Shown here one piece after another: positions 42,387 to 51,721 of a stretch of 64,000 bases of DNA (the stretch's first letter is position 1; every line of letters starts with the position of its first letter). The translations under genes and the position numbers were made by a program. Source of the stretch: an uncultured Paracoccaceae bacterium (GTDB taxonomy: Bacteria; Pseudomonadota; Alphaproteobacteria; Rhodobacterales; Rhodobacteraceae); the NCBI GenBank assembly GCA_947500775.1, contig CANMTD010000004.1:1-64000 (forward strand), given 5' to 3'. A model generated the notes under the pieces. That model did not search any database. It saw only the letters and a program-made list of their open reading frames with translations, and was not told the DNA's origin.

Positions 42387-44524
42387 ATTTCGACCGCATC
42401 GCCGTTCTGGACTGGTCCGCCGCGGGCACGCCCCGGCAGGGGGCGGATTCGATCTGGCTGGGCCTTGCCTCGGGCGATCAGGTGACGACGATGAACCTGC
42501 CCACCCGCCACGGGGCCGAGGCGCATCTGACCGACCTGATCGAACAGACGCTGACCGCCAGGAAGCGCCTGTTGATCGGGGTCGATTTCGCCTTTGGTTA
42601 TCCGGCCGGATTTGCCCGGCACCTGACCGGCGCGCCACAGGCGCTGGCCGTCTGGGACTGGCTTGAGGCGCAGATCGAAGATGCCCCCGACAACCGCAAC
42701 AATCACAAGGCGGTCGCCGCCACGATCAACCGGATGTGGGACGGCGACGGGCCGTTCTGGGGCAATGGCGAAAAACGCGACTATCCCGGGCTTGGGCGCC
42801 ACAAGGCCACGCTGCCCGACGGGCTGTCGGAACAACGCGCGACCGATGCCCTTGCCAGCTCCCCCTTGGCAAAGCCCAAATCGGTCTGGCAATTGTCGGG
42901 CGCGGGTGTGGTGGGGGCGCAGTCGCTGACCGGTCTGCCGATGCTGGCCCGGCTGCGCCGCAGCTTTGGCGATGCCCTGGGCGTCTGGCCGTTCCAGCCC
43001 TGCGAAAGCACCCCGATTGTGCTGGCCGAGGTCTACCCCTCGATGCTGGCGGCCGAGGTGCGCGCGGCAATGGCCCGCGATCCGGATGCGATCCGCGACG
43101 CGGTTCAGGTGCGCCTGTTGGCCACCGCTCTTGCCCGCCTGTCCGAAACGGGTGGGCTGGCCCCCATGCTGACCCCCGACGCCCCCGCCGAAACAGTGCA
43201 GCAGGAAGGCTGGATATTGGGCGCGGGCCATGCCACCGCCCTGCGTGCGGCCCTGCCTGCGACGCAGGTTCCACCGCGCCTGCGCGACGATTGTTTTGCC
43301 ATGCCGCAGGGCGTGGATTGGGTGCCCGTCGACACGGCATTGGACCGGCTGCGCGCGGCGCTGCACCCGGTCACCGGGGAAGAAACCCTTGCCACCGCCC
43401 AAGCGTCGGGGCGCATTCTGGCGCAGGACTGCCGCGCGGTCCGGTCCAACCCGCCCAGCCCCAATTCGGCGGTGGATGGCTATGGCTTTGCCCATGCCGC
43501 CACCAGCAGCGGCCCGCAGCGCCTGCCGCTGCTGCAGGGGCGCGCCGCCGCCGGACAACCGTTTGAGGGCAACGTTCCGCCGGGCGCCGCAATCCGCATC
43601 CTGACCGGGGCGATCCTGCCCCCCGGCGTCGATACCGTGGTGCTGGAGGAAGACACCGCCACCGACGGCGCCGCCGTGGTGTTCGACGGGCCGGTCAAAC
43701 CCCGCGCCAACACCCGCCGCGCGGGCGAGGATATGCAGGCAGGCGATGCCGTCCTGCCCGCCGGTCACGCCCTGCGCGCGCCCGATGTGGCGCTGTTGAC
43801 GGCCCTTGGCATCGGCCGCGTCACCGTGCAGCGCCCGCTGCGGGTGGGGGTCATCTCGACCGGGGATGAGCTGTTGCCGGACCCCGCCCAACCCGCGAAA
43901 CCGCACCAGATTTACGATGCCAACCGCCCCATGCTGTTGTCGATGGCCGCCCGCTGGGGGTACGAACCTGTCGATCTGGGCCATGTCCGCGACGATCCCG
44001 ACCGCATTGCCGCGCGGCTGAACAAAGGTGCGGGTACCGCCGATGTGATCCTGACCTCGGGCGGGGCCTCGGCCGGGGATGAGGATCACGTGTCCAACCT
44101 GCTGCGCACGCAAGGCACCCTGTCCAGTTGGCGGATCGCGCTGAAACCGGGGCGCCCCTTGGCGCTGGCGATGTGGCAGGGCGTGCCGGTCTTCGGCCTG
44201 CCGGGCAACCCGGTGGCGGCCTTTGTCTGCGCCCTGATCTTCGCCCGCCCGGCGCTGTCGCTGATGGCGGGCGGCGGGTGGCGCGCGCCGCAGGGGTTCA
44301 CCGTGCCCGCCGCTTTCAACAAATCCAAGAAACCGGGGCGGCGCGAATATCTGCGCGCCCGGCTGGATGCGGACGGCCGGGCCGAGGTTTTCGCCTCGGA
44401 AGGATCGGGGCGGATCAGCGGGTTAAGCTGGGCCACCGGTCTGGTGGAATTGCCCGATCAGGCGTTGACCGTCGCGCCGGGCGATCCGGTGCGGTACCTG
44501 CCCTATTCGGATTTCGGGCTTTAG
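42383..44524 (+). CDS. moeA: MoeA fused to an N-terminal uncharacterised domain
   Basis: A 713-residue fusion. Residues about 1-290 are an uncharacterised domain starting RIAVLDWSAAGTP with VDFAFGYPAGFARHLTG, found near molybdopterin genes in Rhodobacterales. Residues about 306-713 are MoeA, which inserts molybdate into adenylated molybdopterin. MoeA features include NSAVDGYGFA, GVISTGDEL, TSGGASAGDEDH and GLPGNPVAAFVCA. The fusion keeps one frame without internal stop, so it is unlikely to be a sequencing artefact. Its stop overlaps the converging tusA-like gene. Confidence 0.93.
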   Translation: MNFDRIAVLDWSAAGTPRQGADSIWLGLASGDQVTTMNLPTRHGAEAHLTDLIEQTLTARKRLLIGVDFAFGYPAGFARHLTGAPQALAVWDWLEAQIEDAPDNRNNHKAVAATINRMWDGDGPFWGNGEKRDYPGLGRHKATLPDGLSEQRATDALASSPLAKPKSVWQLSGAGVVGAQSLTGLPMLARLRRSFGDALGVWPFQPCESTPIVLAEVYPSMLAAEVRAAMARDPDAIRDAVQVRLLATALARLSETGGLAPMLTPDAPAETVQQEGWILGAGHATALRAALPATQVPPRLRDDCFAMPQGVDWVPVDTALDRLRAALHPVTGEETLATAQASGRILAQDCRAVRSNPPSPNSAVDGYGFAHAATSSGPQRLPLLQGRAAAGQPFEGNVPPGAAIRILTGAILPPGVDTVVLEEDTATDGAAVVFDGPVKPRANTRRAGEDMQAGDAVLPAGHALRAPDVALLTALGIGRVTVQRPLRVGVISTGDELLPDPAQPAKPHQIYDANRPMLLSMAARWGYEPVDLGHVRDDPDRIAARLNKGAGTADVILTSGGASAGDEDHVSNLLRTQGTLSSWRIALKPGRPLALAMWQGVPVFGLPGNPVAAFVCALIFARPALSLMAGGGWRAPQGFTVPAAFNKSKKPGRREYLRARLDADGRAEVFASEGSGRISGLSWATGLVELPDQALTVAPGDPVRYLPYSDFGL

Positions 44525-44763
44525 GCGGCAGCCGCGCCGCCCTTGCGGATCAGATAGATCATCGCCTCGCCCGCCTCTTCGGTGCCGATCAGATCGTGAC
44601 CTGCCTCGGCGCAGAAATGCGGCACGTCGATCACCGCGGCGGGATCGGTCGCGGTCAGGCGCAGCACGGCCCCCGGCGCCAGCGATTTCAGCCGCTTGCG
44701 CGCTTTCAGCACCGGCAGGGGGCACAACAGCCCGGCGGTATCGATCTCATCGTCCCAAGTCAT
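44521..44763 (-). CDS. TusA-like sulfur carrier protein
   Basis: An 80-residue TusA/SirA-family protein. The core DTAGLLCPLPVLKARKRLKSL contains the CPxP motif whose cysteine carries persulfide sulfur. TusA-like proteins can supply sulfur to molybdenum cofactor synthesis and FdhD, which fits this neighbourhood. It is convergent with moeA with overlapping stop codons. A longer upstream frame lacks family similarity, so the start at 44763 was chosen. Confidence 0.9.
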   Translation of the reverse strand: MTWDDEIDTAGLLCPLPVLKARKRLKSLAPGAVLRLTATDPAAVIDVPHFCAEAGHDLIGTEEAGEAMIYLIRKGGAAAA

Positions 44764-44828
44764 GGCCCGAGATATAGGCGCAGCCCCCCACCCTGTCCAT
44801 CTGCGAACTGCCGGGTTTTGCCGCCCGG

Positions 44829-44849
44829 TCGATAGAGAATGCCTATCGA
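44829..44849 (+). promoter_or_regulatory. LysR-type operator upstream of the NAD-linked FDH operon
   Basis: TCGATAG-AGAATGC-CTATCGA is a perfect 7-bp inverted repeat with a 7-base spacer, containing ATAG-N7-CTAT (T-N11-A). It lies about 105 bases upstream of the FdsGB start. LysR-type FdsR regulators control fds operons in other bacteria. No FdsR-type gene is next to this one. Confidence 0.6.
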
Positions 44850-44953
44850 TCAACGAAACTGCGCGATTGACCCACAGCCGCCCCGTTGCTTTTTGATCCC
44901 ATGCGCCGCAGCCACTGGCAAATTCCGGCCAGAGCCAACAAAGGAACATGACA

Positions 44954-46639
44954 ATGCCCTTGGACAAAACGCAGGGAGTCTGGAAATCCGGCAAAGGCCG
45001 TGGCCGCCGCACGCCCAAGGGACGGCAACTGGTGGATACCGCAGTGGCCGAGGTGCAGGCTCTGCTGGGCGACCGCCCACGGCGGCGCGATCTGCTGATC
45101 GAATTTCTACATCTCATTCAGGACGCCTATGGCCACCAATCGGCCGCCCATCTGCGCGCATTGGCCGAAGAAATGCGCATGTCGATGGCCGAGATCTGGG
45201 AAGTGGCGACCTTCTATGCCCATTTCGACCCGGTCAAAGAGGATGAGACCCCGCCGCCCGATCTGACGATCCGGGTCTGCGACTCGCTGAGCTGCGAATT
45301 GGCCGGGTCCGAGGCATTGCTGGCGGCGCTGGAGGCAGGGCATGATCCGGCCCGCGTGCGGGTGCTGCGCGCACCCTGCATGGGCCGGTGCGACACCGCG
45401 CCGGTGCTGGAACTGGGCCACAACCATATCGACCACGCGACGCCCCAAAAGGTGCAGGTGGCGATCGCCGCGGGCGACACCCACGCGCATATCCCCGACT
45501 ATGAGGCGCTGGAGGCTTATCGCGCAGATGGCGGCTATGCCACGCTGACCGCCCTGCGCGACAATGGCGACTGGAGCGCGGTTCAGGACAAGGTGCTGTC
45601 CTCGGGCCTGCGGGGTCTGGGCGGTGCGGGGTTCCCGTCGGGCAAGAAATGGGGCTTTGTGCGCGCCAATGACGGCCCCCGCTATCTGGCGGTGAACGGG
45701 GACGAAGGCGAACCCGGCACGTTCAAGGATCGCTATTACCTGGAACGCACGCCGCATCTGTTTCTGGAAGGCATGCTGATCGCCGCCTGGGCGGTCGAGG
45801 CGCAGACCTGTTTCATCTATATGCGCGACGAATACCCCGCCGTGCGGGAAATCCTGCGGCGCGAGATTGCGGCGCTGGAACAGGCCGGGATCGTGGCGCC
45901 CGGATATATCGACCTGCGCCGGGGTGCGGGTGCCTATATCTGCGGCGAAGAAAGCGCGATGATCGAAAGCATCGAGGGCAAGCGCGGCATGCCACGGCAT
46001 CGCCCGCCCTTCGTCGCGCAGGTCGGCATTTTCGACCGCCCGACACTGGTGCATAACGTCGAAACCCTGCTGTGGGTCGCGCGGGTCTGCCGCGAAGGGC
46101 CAGAGGTGCTGAACAGCACGGTGCACAACGGGCGCACCGGGCTGCGCAGCTATTCGGTTTCGGGCCGGGTTGCGGCGCCGGGCGTTTACCTTCTGCCCGC
46201 CGGATCGACCATCACCGAGGTGATCGCCGCCGCCGGGGGCATGGCGCCGGGCCATGTGTTCAAGGCCTATCAGCCGGGCGGGCCATCGTCGGGGCTGTTG
46301 CCCGCCACGATGAACGACATCCCGCTGGATTTCGACACGCTGCAACCGCATGGCACCTTTATCGGATCGGCCGCCGTTGTCGTGCTGTCCGATCAGGACA
46401 GCGCCCGGGATGCCGCGCTGAACATGCTGCGGTTTTTCGAAGATGAAAGCTGTGGCCAGTGCACCCCCTGCCGGGTCGGCTGTGAAAAGGCGGTCAAGCT
46501 GATGCAGGCCGACCGCTGGGACCAGCCCCTGCTGCAAGAGATCTGCACCGCGATGGGCGATGCCTCGATCTGCGGTCTTGGACAGGCTGCCCCGAACCCC
46601 ATTCGCCTGACGATGAAACATTTCCCGGACGAGGTGTAG
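44954..46639 (+). CDS. fdsB: NAD-linked formate dehydrogenase diaphorase, fused FdsG-FdsB
   Basis: A 561-residue fusion of two usually separate subunits. Residues about 30-165 are FdsG/NuoE-like with a 2Fe-2S site (CDSLSC ... CMGRCD). Residues about 195-561 are FdsB/NuoF-like with FMN/NADH-binding GLRGLGGAGFPSGKKW, GDEGEPGTFKDR and GAGAYICGEE. The 4Fe-4S site is CGQCTPCRVGC plus a later cysteine (SICGLGQ). The ATG at 44954 is better spaced from AAAGGAA than that at 44948. It transfers electrons from the FdsA subunit to NAD+. Confidence 0.95.
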   Translation: MPLDKTQGVWKSGKGRGRRTPKGRQLVDTAVAEVQALLGDRPRRRDLLIEFLHLIQDAYGHQSAAHLRALAEEMRMSMAEIWEVATFYAHFDPVKEDETPPPDLTIRVCDSLSCELAGSEALLAALEAGHDPARVRVLRAPCMGRCDTAPVLELGHNHIDHATPQKVQVAIAAGDTHAHIPDYEALEAYRADGGYATLTALRDNGDWSAVQDKVLSSGLRGLGGAGFPSGKKWGFVRANDGPRYLAVNGDEGEPGTFKDRYYLERTPHLFLEGMLIAAWAVEAQTCFIYMRDEYPAVREILRREIAALEQAGIVAPGYIDLRRGAGAYICGEESAMIESIEGKRGMPRHRPPFVAQVGIFDRPTLVHNVETLLWVARVCREGPEVLNSTVHNGRTGLRSYSVSGRVAAPGVYLLPAGSTITEVIAAAGGMAPGHVFKAYQPGGPSSGLLPATMNDIPLDFDTLQPHGTFIGSAAVVVLSDQDSARDAALNMLRFFEDESCGQCTPCRVGCEKAVKLMQADRWDQPLLQEICTAMGDASICGLGQAAPNPIRLTMKHFPDEV

Positions 46640-46640
46640 G

Positions 46641-49421
46641 ATGACCGACACAATCACATTCACCCTGGACGGCCAAGAGGTCACCGCCCAACCCGGCGAA
46701 ACCATCTGGGAGGTCGCCAATGGCCGCGGGCTGGTCATTCCGCACCTGTGCCACAAACCGGCACCCGGCTATCGTCCCGACGGCAACTGCCGCGCTTGTA
46801 TGGTCGAGGTCGAAGGCGAACGCACGCTGGTCGCCTCGTGCATCCGCGAACCCAGTGCGGGCATGGTGGTGACCACCGACAGCGCCCGCGCCACCGGCGC
46901 CCGCAAGATGGTGGTGGAAATGTTGCTGGCCGATCAGCCCGAACGCGACGCCGCCCACGACAAATCCAGCCACCTGTGGGACATGGCCGACGCGCAGGGC
47001 ATCAGCACCAGCCGCCTGCCCACGGTCGAACCCGAACGCATCCCGTTGCTGGACGACAGCCATGTGGCGATGCGGGTCAATCTGGACGCCTGCATTTCCT
47101 GCGGTCTGTGCGTGCGCGCCTGCCGCGAAGTGCAGGTCAACGATGTGATCGGCATGGCCGGGCGCGGGCACGATGCCTATCCGGTGTTCGATTTCGACGA
47201 CCCCATGGGCGAAAGTTCCTGCGTGGCCTGCGGCGAATGCGTGCAGGCCTGCCCCACCGGCGCGCTGATGCCCGCCTCGATCATGGATGCGGATCAGACC
47301 GGCGACAGCAAGGATTTCGACAAAGAGGTCAAAAGCATCTGCCCCTTCTGCGGCGTCGGCTGTCAGGTCTCGTTGAAGGTCAAGGACGACAAGGTGGTCC
47401 GGGTCGAAGGCATCAACGGCCCCGCGAACGAGGGCCGGCTCTGCGTCAAGGGGCGGTTCGGATATGATTACATCCACCACCCGCACCGGCTGACCAAACC
47501 GCTGATCCGGCGCGAAGACGCGCCCGCCAAGGGGCTGAACGTCGATCCCGGCAACCTGATGACCCATTTCCGCGAAGCCACTTGGGACGAGGCGCTGGAT
47601 TTCGCCGCCAAGGGCATGACCGACCTCAGCGCCGCCCACGGCGGTCAGGCCATCGCCGGGTTCGGCAGCGCCAAATGTTCCAACGAAGAGGCCTATCTGT
47701 TCCAGAAACTGATCCGTCAGGGGTTCGGCCACAACAACGTCGACCACTGCACCCGGCTGTGCCATGCCTCATCGGTGGCGGCACTGTTGGAAAACGTGGG
47801 ATCGGGCGCGGTGACAGCCACGTTCAATGAAATTGAAAACGCCGATGTCGCCATCGTCATCGGCGCCAACCCGGTGGAAAACCACCCCGTCGCCGCGACC
47901 TATTTCAAACAGTTCACCAAACGCGGCGGCAAGCTGATCGTGATGGACCCGCGCGGCGTCGGCCTGCGCCGGTTCGCGACCCATATGCTGCAGTTCCGCC
48001 CGGGTGCGGATGTGGCCATGCTGAACGCGATCATGCACACGATCGTCGAAGAAGGCCTTTACGATCAACAATATATCGCCGCCTACACCGAAAACTGGGA
48101 GGCCGAGAAAGAGCACCTGAAAGGGTTCTCGCCCGAAAAGATGGCCGATCACTGCGGCATCGAGGCCGAACAGCTGCGCGAGGTTGCGCGCACCTTTGCC
48201 GGGGCCAGATCGGCGATGATTTTCTGGGGCATGGGCGTCAGCCAGCACATTCACGGCACCGACAATTCCCGTTGCCTGATCAGCCTTGCGCTGATGTGCG
48301 GTCAGGTCGGGCGCCCGGGCACCGGGCTGCACCCGCTGCGCGGCCAGAACAACGTGCAGGGGGCTTCGGACGCCGGGCTGATCCCGATGTTCCTGCCCGA
48401 TTATCAATCCGTCACCGACGATGGCGTCCGTCACGCGTTTTCCGAGATTTGGAACAGCGGCGATTTCAGCGCCGAAAAGGGGCTGACCGTGACCGAGATC
48501 ATGGATGCGGTCCATGCGGGCAGCATCCGGGGCATGTATATTCTGGGCGAAAACCCGGCGATGTCGGACCCCGATGTCACCCACGCGCGCGCCGCCTTGG
48601 CCGCGCTGGATCATCTGGTGGTGCAGGATATCTTTCTGACCGAAACCGCCAATTACGCCGATGTGATCCTGCCCGCGACCGCCTTCTACGAAAAGGCCGG
48701 CACCGTCACCAACACCAACCGTCAGGTACAGATGGGCCGCCCCGCGGTATCGCCCCCCGGCGAGGCGCGGCAGGATTGGTGGATCACCACCGCTTTGGCC
48801 CGCCGGATCGGGCTGGACTGGAGCTATACCCACCCCAGCCAGATCTTTGCCGAAATGAAACGCGGCATGGCCTCGTTCGACAATATCACCTGGGAACGGC
48901 TGGCAACCGAAGGCGCCGTCACCTATCCCAGCCTCTCGCCCGAGGACCCCGGCCAGCCGATCGTCTTTGGCGACGGGTTCCCCCGCGAAGGCGGGCGCGC
49001 GCGGTTCACCCCCGCCAGCGTGATCGCCCCGGACGAAGTGCCGGATGCCGATTACCCGTTCATCATGACCACCGGGCGGCAGTTGGAACACTGGCACACC
49101 GGGTCGATGACCCGCCGGTCGCATGTTCTGGACAGCGTGGAACCAGAGGCGAACTGTTCGCTGCACCCGTCGACCTTGCGCAAAATGGGGGTCGCCCCCG
49201 GCGATCAGGTGCGCATCACCTCGCGCCGGGGCGAGATCACGATCATGGCCCGCGCCGACCGCGCCGTTGCCCCGGATATGGTCTTTGTGCCCTTCGCCTA
49301 TGTCGAAGCGGCGGCCAACACGCTGACCAACCCGGCCGTCGACCCCTATGGCAAAATCCCCGAGTTCAAATTCGCCGCCGTGCGGATCGAACCCGCCAAC
49401 GCGCAGATCGCCGCCCAGTAA
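46641..49421 (+). CDS. fdsA: NAD-linked cytosolic formate dehydrogenase catalytic subunit
   Basis: A 926-residue bis-MGD enzyme without a Tat signal. Residues 37, 50, 53 and 67 are cysteines for an N-terminal 2Fe-2S cluster. Cys151/154/157/161 and Cys194/197/200/204 hold two 4Fe-4S clusters, and Cys234/237/241/268 the proximal one. Cys374 (VDHCTRLCHASS) is the metal ligand, followed by His375. The NuoG-type His/Cys3 cluster site expected near residues 96-115 is absent (DQPERDAAHDKSSHLWDMAD). It is one base after fdsB. No fdsD-like gene follows. Confidence 0.95.
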   Translation: MTDTITFTLDGQEVTAQPGETIWEVANGRGLVIPHLCHKPAPGYRPDGNCRACMVEVEGERTLVASCIREPSAGMVVTTDSARATGARKMVVEMLLADQPERDAAHDKSSHLWDMADAQGISTSRLPTVEPERIPLLDDSHVAMRVNLDACISCGLCVRACREVQVNDVIGMAGRGHDAYPVFDFDDPMGESSCVACGECVQACPTGALMPASIMDADQTGDSKDFDKEVKSICPFCGVGCQVSLKVKDDKVVRVEGINGPANEGRLCVKGRFGYDYIHHPHRLTKPLIRREDAPAKGLNVDPGNLMTHFREATWDEALDFAAKGMTDLSAAHGGQAIAGFGSAKCSNEEAYLFQKLIRQGFGHNNVDHCTRLCHASSVAALLENVGSGAVTATFNEIENADVAIVIGANPVENHPVAATYFKQFTKRGGKLIVMDPRGVGLRRFATHMLQFRPGADVAMLNAIMHTIVEEGLYDQQYIAAYTENWEAEKEHLKGFSPEKMADHCGIEAEQLREVARTFAGARSAMIFWGMGVSQHIHGTDNSRCLISLALMCGQVGRPGTGLHPLRGQNNVQGASDAGLIPMFLPDYQSVTDDGVRHAFSEIWNSGDFSAEKGLTVTEIMDAVHAGSIRGMYILGENPAMSDPDVTHARAALAALDHLVVQDIFLTETANYADVILPATAFYEKAGTVTNTNRQVQMGRPAVSPPGEARQDWWITTALARRIGLDWSYTHPSQIFAEMKRGMASFDNITWERLATEGAVTYPSLSPEDPGQPIVFGDGFPREGGRARFTPASVIAPDEVPDADYPFIMTTGRQLEHWHTGSMTRRSHVLDSVEPEANCSLHPSTLRKMGVAPGDQVRITSRRGEITIMARADRAVAPDMVFVPFAYVEAAANTLTNPAVDPYGKIPEFKFAAVRIEPANAQIAAQ

Positions 49422-49451
49422 TTCAACCCTTCAAAACAGTGTGGTATCATC

Positions 49452-49477
49452 CCCCGAAGCTCGCTAGAGCTTCGGGG
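49452..49477 (+). terminator. Hairpin after fdsA, probable terminator
   Basis: CCCCGAAGCTC and GAGCTTCGGGG form an 11-bp stem with a four-base GCTA loop, 30 bases after the fdsA stop. The T content after it is modest, so termination may be partial. Confidence 0.65.
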
Positions 49478-49601
49478 TCGATTGTTGCTGTCGGGGCATT
49501 CTTTGCTATGGTCTGGCCGATGCCGCCAACGGGGGCGGTATCTGCATCCACCCCGCGATGCGGTATTGATCGACACGGTTGCGTACCCGAAAGGATTGCC
49601 C

Positions 49602-50657
49602 ATGCCCCTGTTTCGCGCTTTGTCCCTTGTCATTCTTCTGGGAACGCCCGCCCTGTCCGACGAACCGCTGGTGGTCAAGATCGTGACAGCGGCAACCACC
49701 ACCGACATTCGCACCGATTCTTTGACCGGCGAGGTGGTCGCGCGCGATCTGCTGACGGCCTCTTTCCCGATGAGCGGGCGTATCGCCAGCGTCGAAGTGG
49801 ACGAAGGCGACCGCGTCGCACGTGGCACCCCCCTGGCCCGGATGGAATCGGTGCAACAGGAACAATCCCTGCGCGCCGCCGAGGCGGGCCTGTCGACCGC
49901 CGAGGCCGATCTGCGACAGGCCGCTGAGGATTTCGAACGCCAGGAGGTCCTGCTGGAGCGCGGCGCCACGACCCGGATCAACCGCGACGCCGCCGAAGAT
50001 GCCCTGCGTGTCGCCGAAGGCGGTGTTGCACAGGCCCGGGCCGAGTTGGACCGCGCCCAAAAGGCCATGTCCGATACCCTTTTGCTGGCGCCATCCGATG
50101 CCACGGTCACAAACCGGATGATCGAAGATGGACAGGTCGTCGGGGCGGCGCAGCCGGTGCTGGAACTTGCGCTGGGATCGGGGCTGGACGCGATCTTCGA
50201 TGTGCCCGAGGCCTTGTTGACCAACGACACCGGTCAGACGCCCGGGATCAAGCTGACGCTGATCAAGGACCCCGCCGTTACCTTTGTCGGACAGGTGCGC
50301 GAAGTTTCGCCGCTGATCGATGCCCATTCCGGCACGGTGGCCGTGACGGTGCAGATCAACACCCCACCCCCTGGCATCACCTATGGCGACGCCGTGCGCG
50401 GCACCGCCAGCCGCCCCGACACCCCCCATATCATGTTGCCCTATACCGCGATGACCGCGAATGCGGACGGGCCCGCCGTCTGGATCGTCGACCCCGAAAC
50501 CATGCAGGTTTCGCTGCAAAATGTGACTGTTGAACGGTTCGAAACCGGCAGGATCATTCTGGCCGGCGGCATCAAGGATGGCACGCTTGTCGTCACCAGC
50601 GGCGCGCAGCTTCTGTATCCGGGGCGGGTGGTTCGCCCAAGCGAGGTATCGAAATGA
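49602..50657 (+). CDS. RND efflux periplasmic adaptor (first of two)
   Basis: A 351-residue membrane fusion protein with a signal peptide (MPLFRALSLVILLGTPALSD), a lipoyl/HlyD-like half (MSGRIASVEVDEGDRVARGTPLAR), an alpha-helical hairpin (about 75-145) and a beta-barrel domain. GAAAGGA precedes the ATG at 49602. Four-base overlap with the second adaptor gene. Confidence 0.9.
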   Translation: MPLFRALSLVILLGTPALSDEPLVVKIVTAATTTDIRTDSLTGEVVARDLLTASFPMSGRIASVEVDEGDRVARGTPLARMESVQQEQSLRAAEAGLSTAEADLRQAAEDFERQEVLLERGATTRINRDAAEDALRVAEGGVAQARAELDRAQKAMSDTLLLAPSDATVTNRMIEDGQVVGAAQPVLELALGSGLDAIFDVPEALLTNDTGQTPGIKLTLIKDPAVTFVGQVREVSPLIDAHSGTVAVTVQINTPPPGITYGDAVRGTASRPDTPHIMLPYTAMTANADGPAVWIVDPETMQVSLQNVTVERFETGRIILAGGIKDGTLVVTSGAQLLYPGRVVRPSEVSK

Positions 50658-51721
50658 AAATCGCGTGGTTCCTGATCGGCCTTGCCGTCGCACAGCCCAC
50701 TTGGGCCGAAGACGCCACAGAGCCCGCCGTATTGGCCCCGCGCCCCGTGGTGTCGGAAATCGTCAGCTATCAGTCCGGAAAACAGACCAGCTTTGTCGGG
50801 GTGGTCGCCGCCCGGATCGAAGCCGATCTTGGCTTTCCGCTGATCGGCACCATTGCCGAACGCCCCGTCGATGCCGGGGATCAGCTTGCCAAAGGCGATG
50901 TCATCGCGAAGCTCGACCCCGAAGAACTGGATGCCGATGTCCGCGCCGCCGAGGCGGGCGTGGCGGTGGCGCGCGCGCAGTTGCGTTCGGCCGAAGACGC
51001 CTGGACCCGCGCCAAGGAACTGGCCCGCCGCGGCGTCGACAGCGCGACCCAGGTCGAAGACACCGAACGCGCGCTGGCCGCCGCCCGCGCCCGTTTGGAA
51101 CAGAACGAAGCGGCGCTGGCGCGCGCGCAGGACATGTTCGGCTTTGCCACACTGGTGGCCCCCCATGATGGCATCATCACGCAGGTCTTTGCCGAATCCG
51201 GCGCCACGCTGACCGCCGGGGAACCGGTGGTACGGCTGGCAGGCACGGGCGAACGTGAAATCATCATGGACCTTGGCGAACAGGATGTGGCCGGGCTGGA
51301 TGTGGGCACGACCTTTGACGCGACGCTGGTGGCCAGCACCGACATCGTGGCGCAGGCCACCCTGTCGCGCATCGACCCGGTGACCGAACGCACCACCCGG
51401 ACCCGTCGCCTGCACCTGACCCTGATCGACCCGCCAAACGGGTTCCGATTGGGTGCACTGGTGCGGATAACGGCCTCGAACGCGGTCGAAGGCAGCGTCA
51501 GCCTGGACTACAACGCCCTGCTTGACCCCGACGGAACCCCGGCAGTCTGGATCGTTGACCGGACCACCAACACCGTGTCGCGCCGCGAAGTGGAACTGGG
51601 CGAACGGTTCGGCCCGCGGATCAGCGTCCTCAGCGGCCTGACGTCGGGGGACGAGGTCATCACCAAAGGCATTCATTCAATCAAGGACGGGCAAACTGTT
51701 GGCCTGCGCGTGACCCCATGA
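50654..51721 (+). CDS. RND efflux periplasmic adaptor (second of two)
   Basis: A 355-residue adaptor with signal peptide (about 1-18), barrel-sandwich motif FPLIGTIAERPVDAGDQLAKGDVIAKLD, a long helical hairpin and a C-terminal domain with NTVSRREVELGERFGPRISVLSGL. It differs clearly from the first adaptor, so it is not a recent duplicate. Its stop overlaps the pump start by four bases. Confidence 0.9.
   Translation: MKIAWFLIGLAVAQPTWAEDATEPAVLAPRPVVSEIVSYQSGKQTSFVGVVAARIEADLGFPLIGTIAERPVDAGDQLAKGDVIAKLDPEELDADVRAAEAGVAVARAQLRSAEDAWTRAKELARRGVDSATQVEDTERALAAARARLEQNEAALARAQDMFGFATLVAPHDGIITQVFAESGATLTAGEPVVRLAGTGEREIIMDLGEQDVAGLDVGTTFDATLVASTDIVAQATLSRIDPVTERTTRTRRLHLTLIDPPNGFRLGALVRITASNAVEGSVSLDYNALLDPDGTPAVWIVDRTTNTVSRREVELGERFGPRISVLSGLTSGDEVITKGIHSIKDGQTVGLRVTP

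Noticed and set aside
42026-44113. A 695-codon minus-strand frame opposite moeA
   Set aside because: The frame is a mirror of the MoeA coding region and has no recognisable domain.
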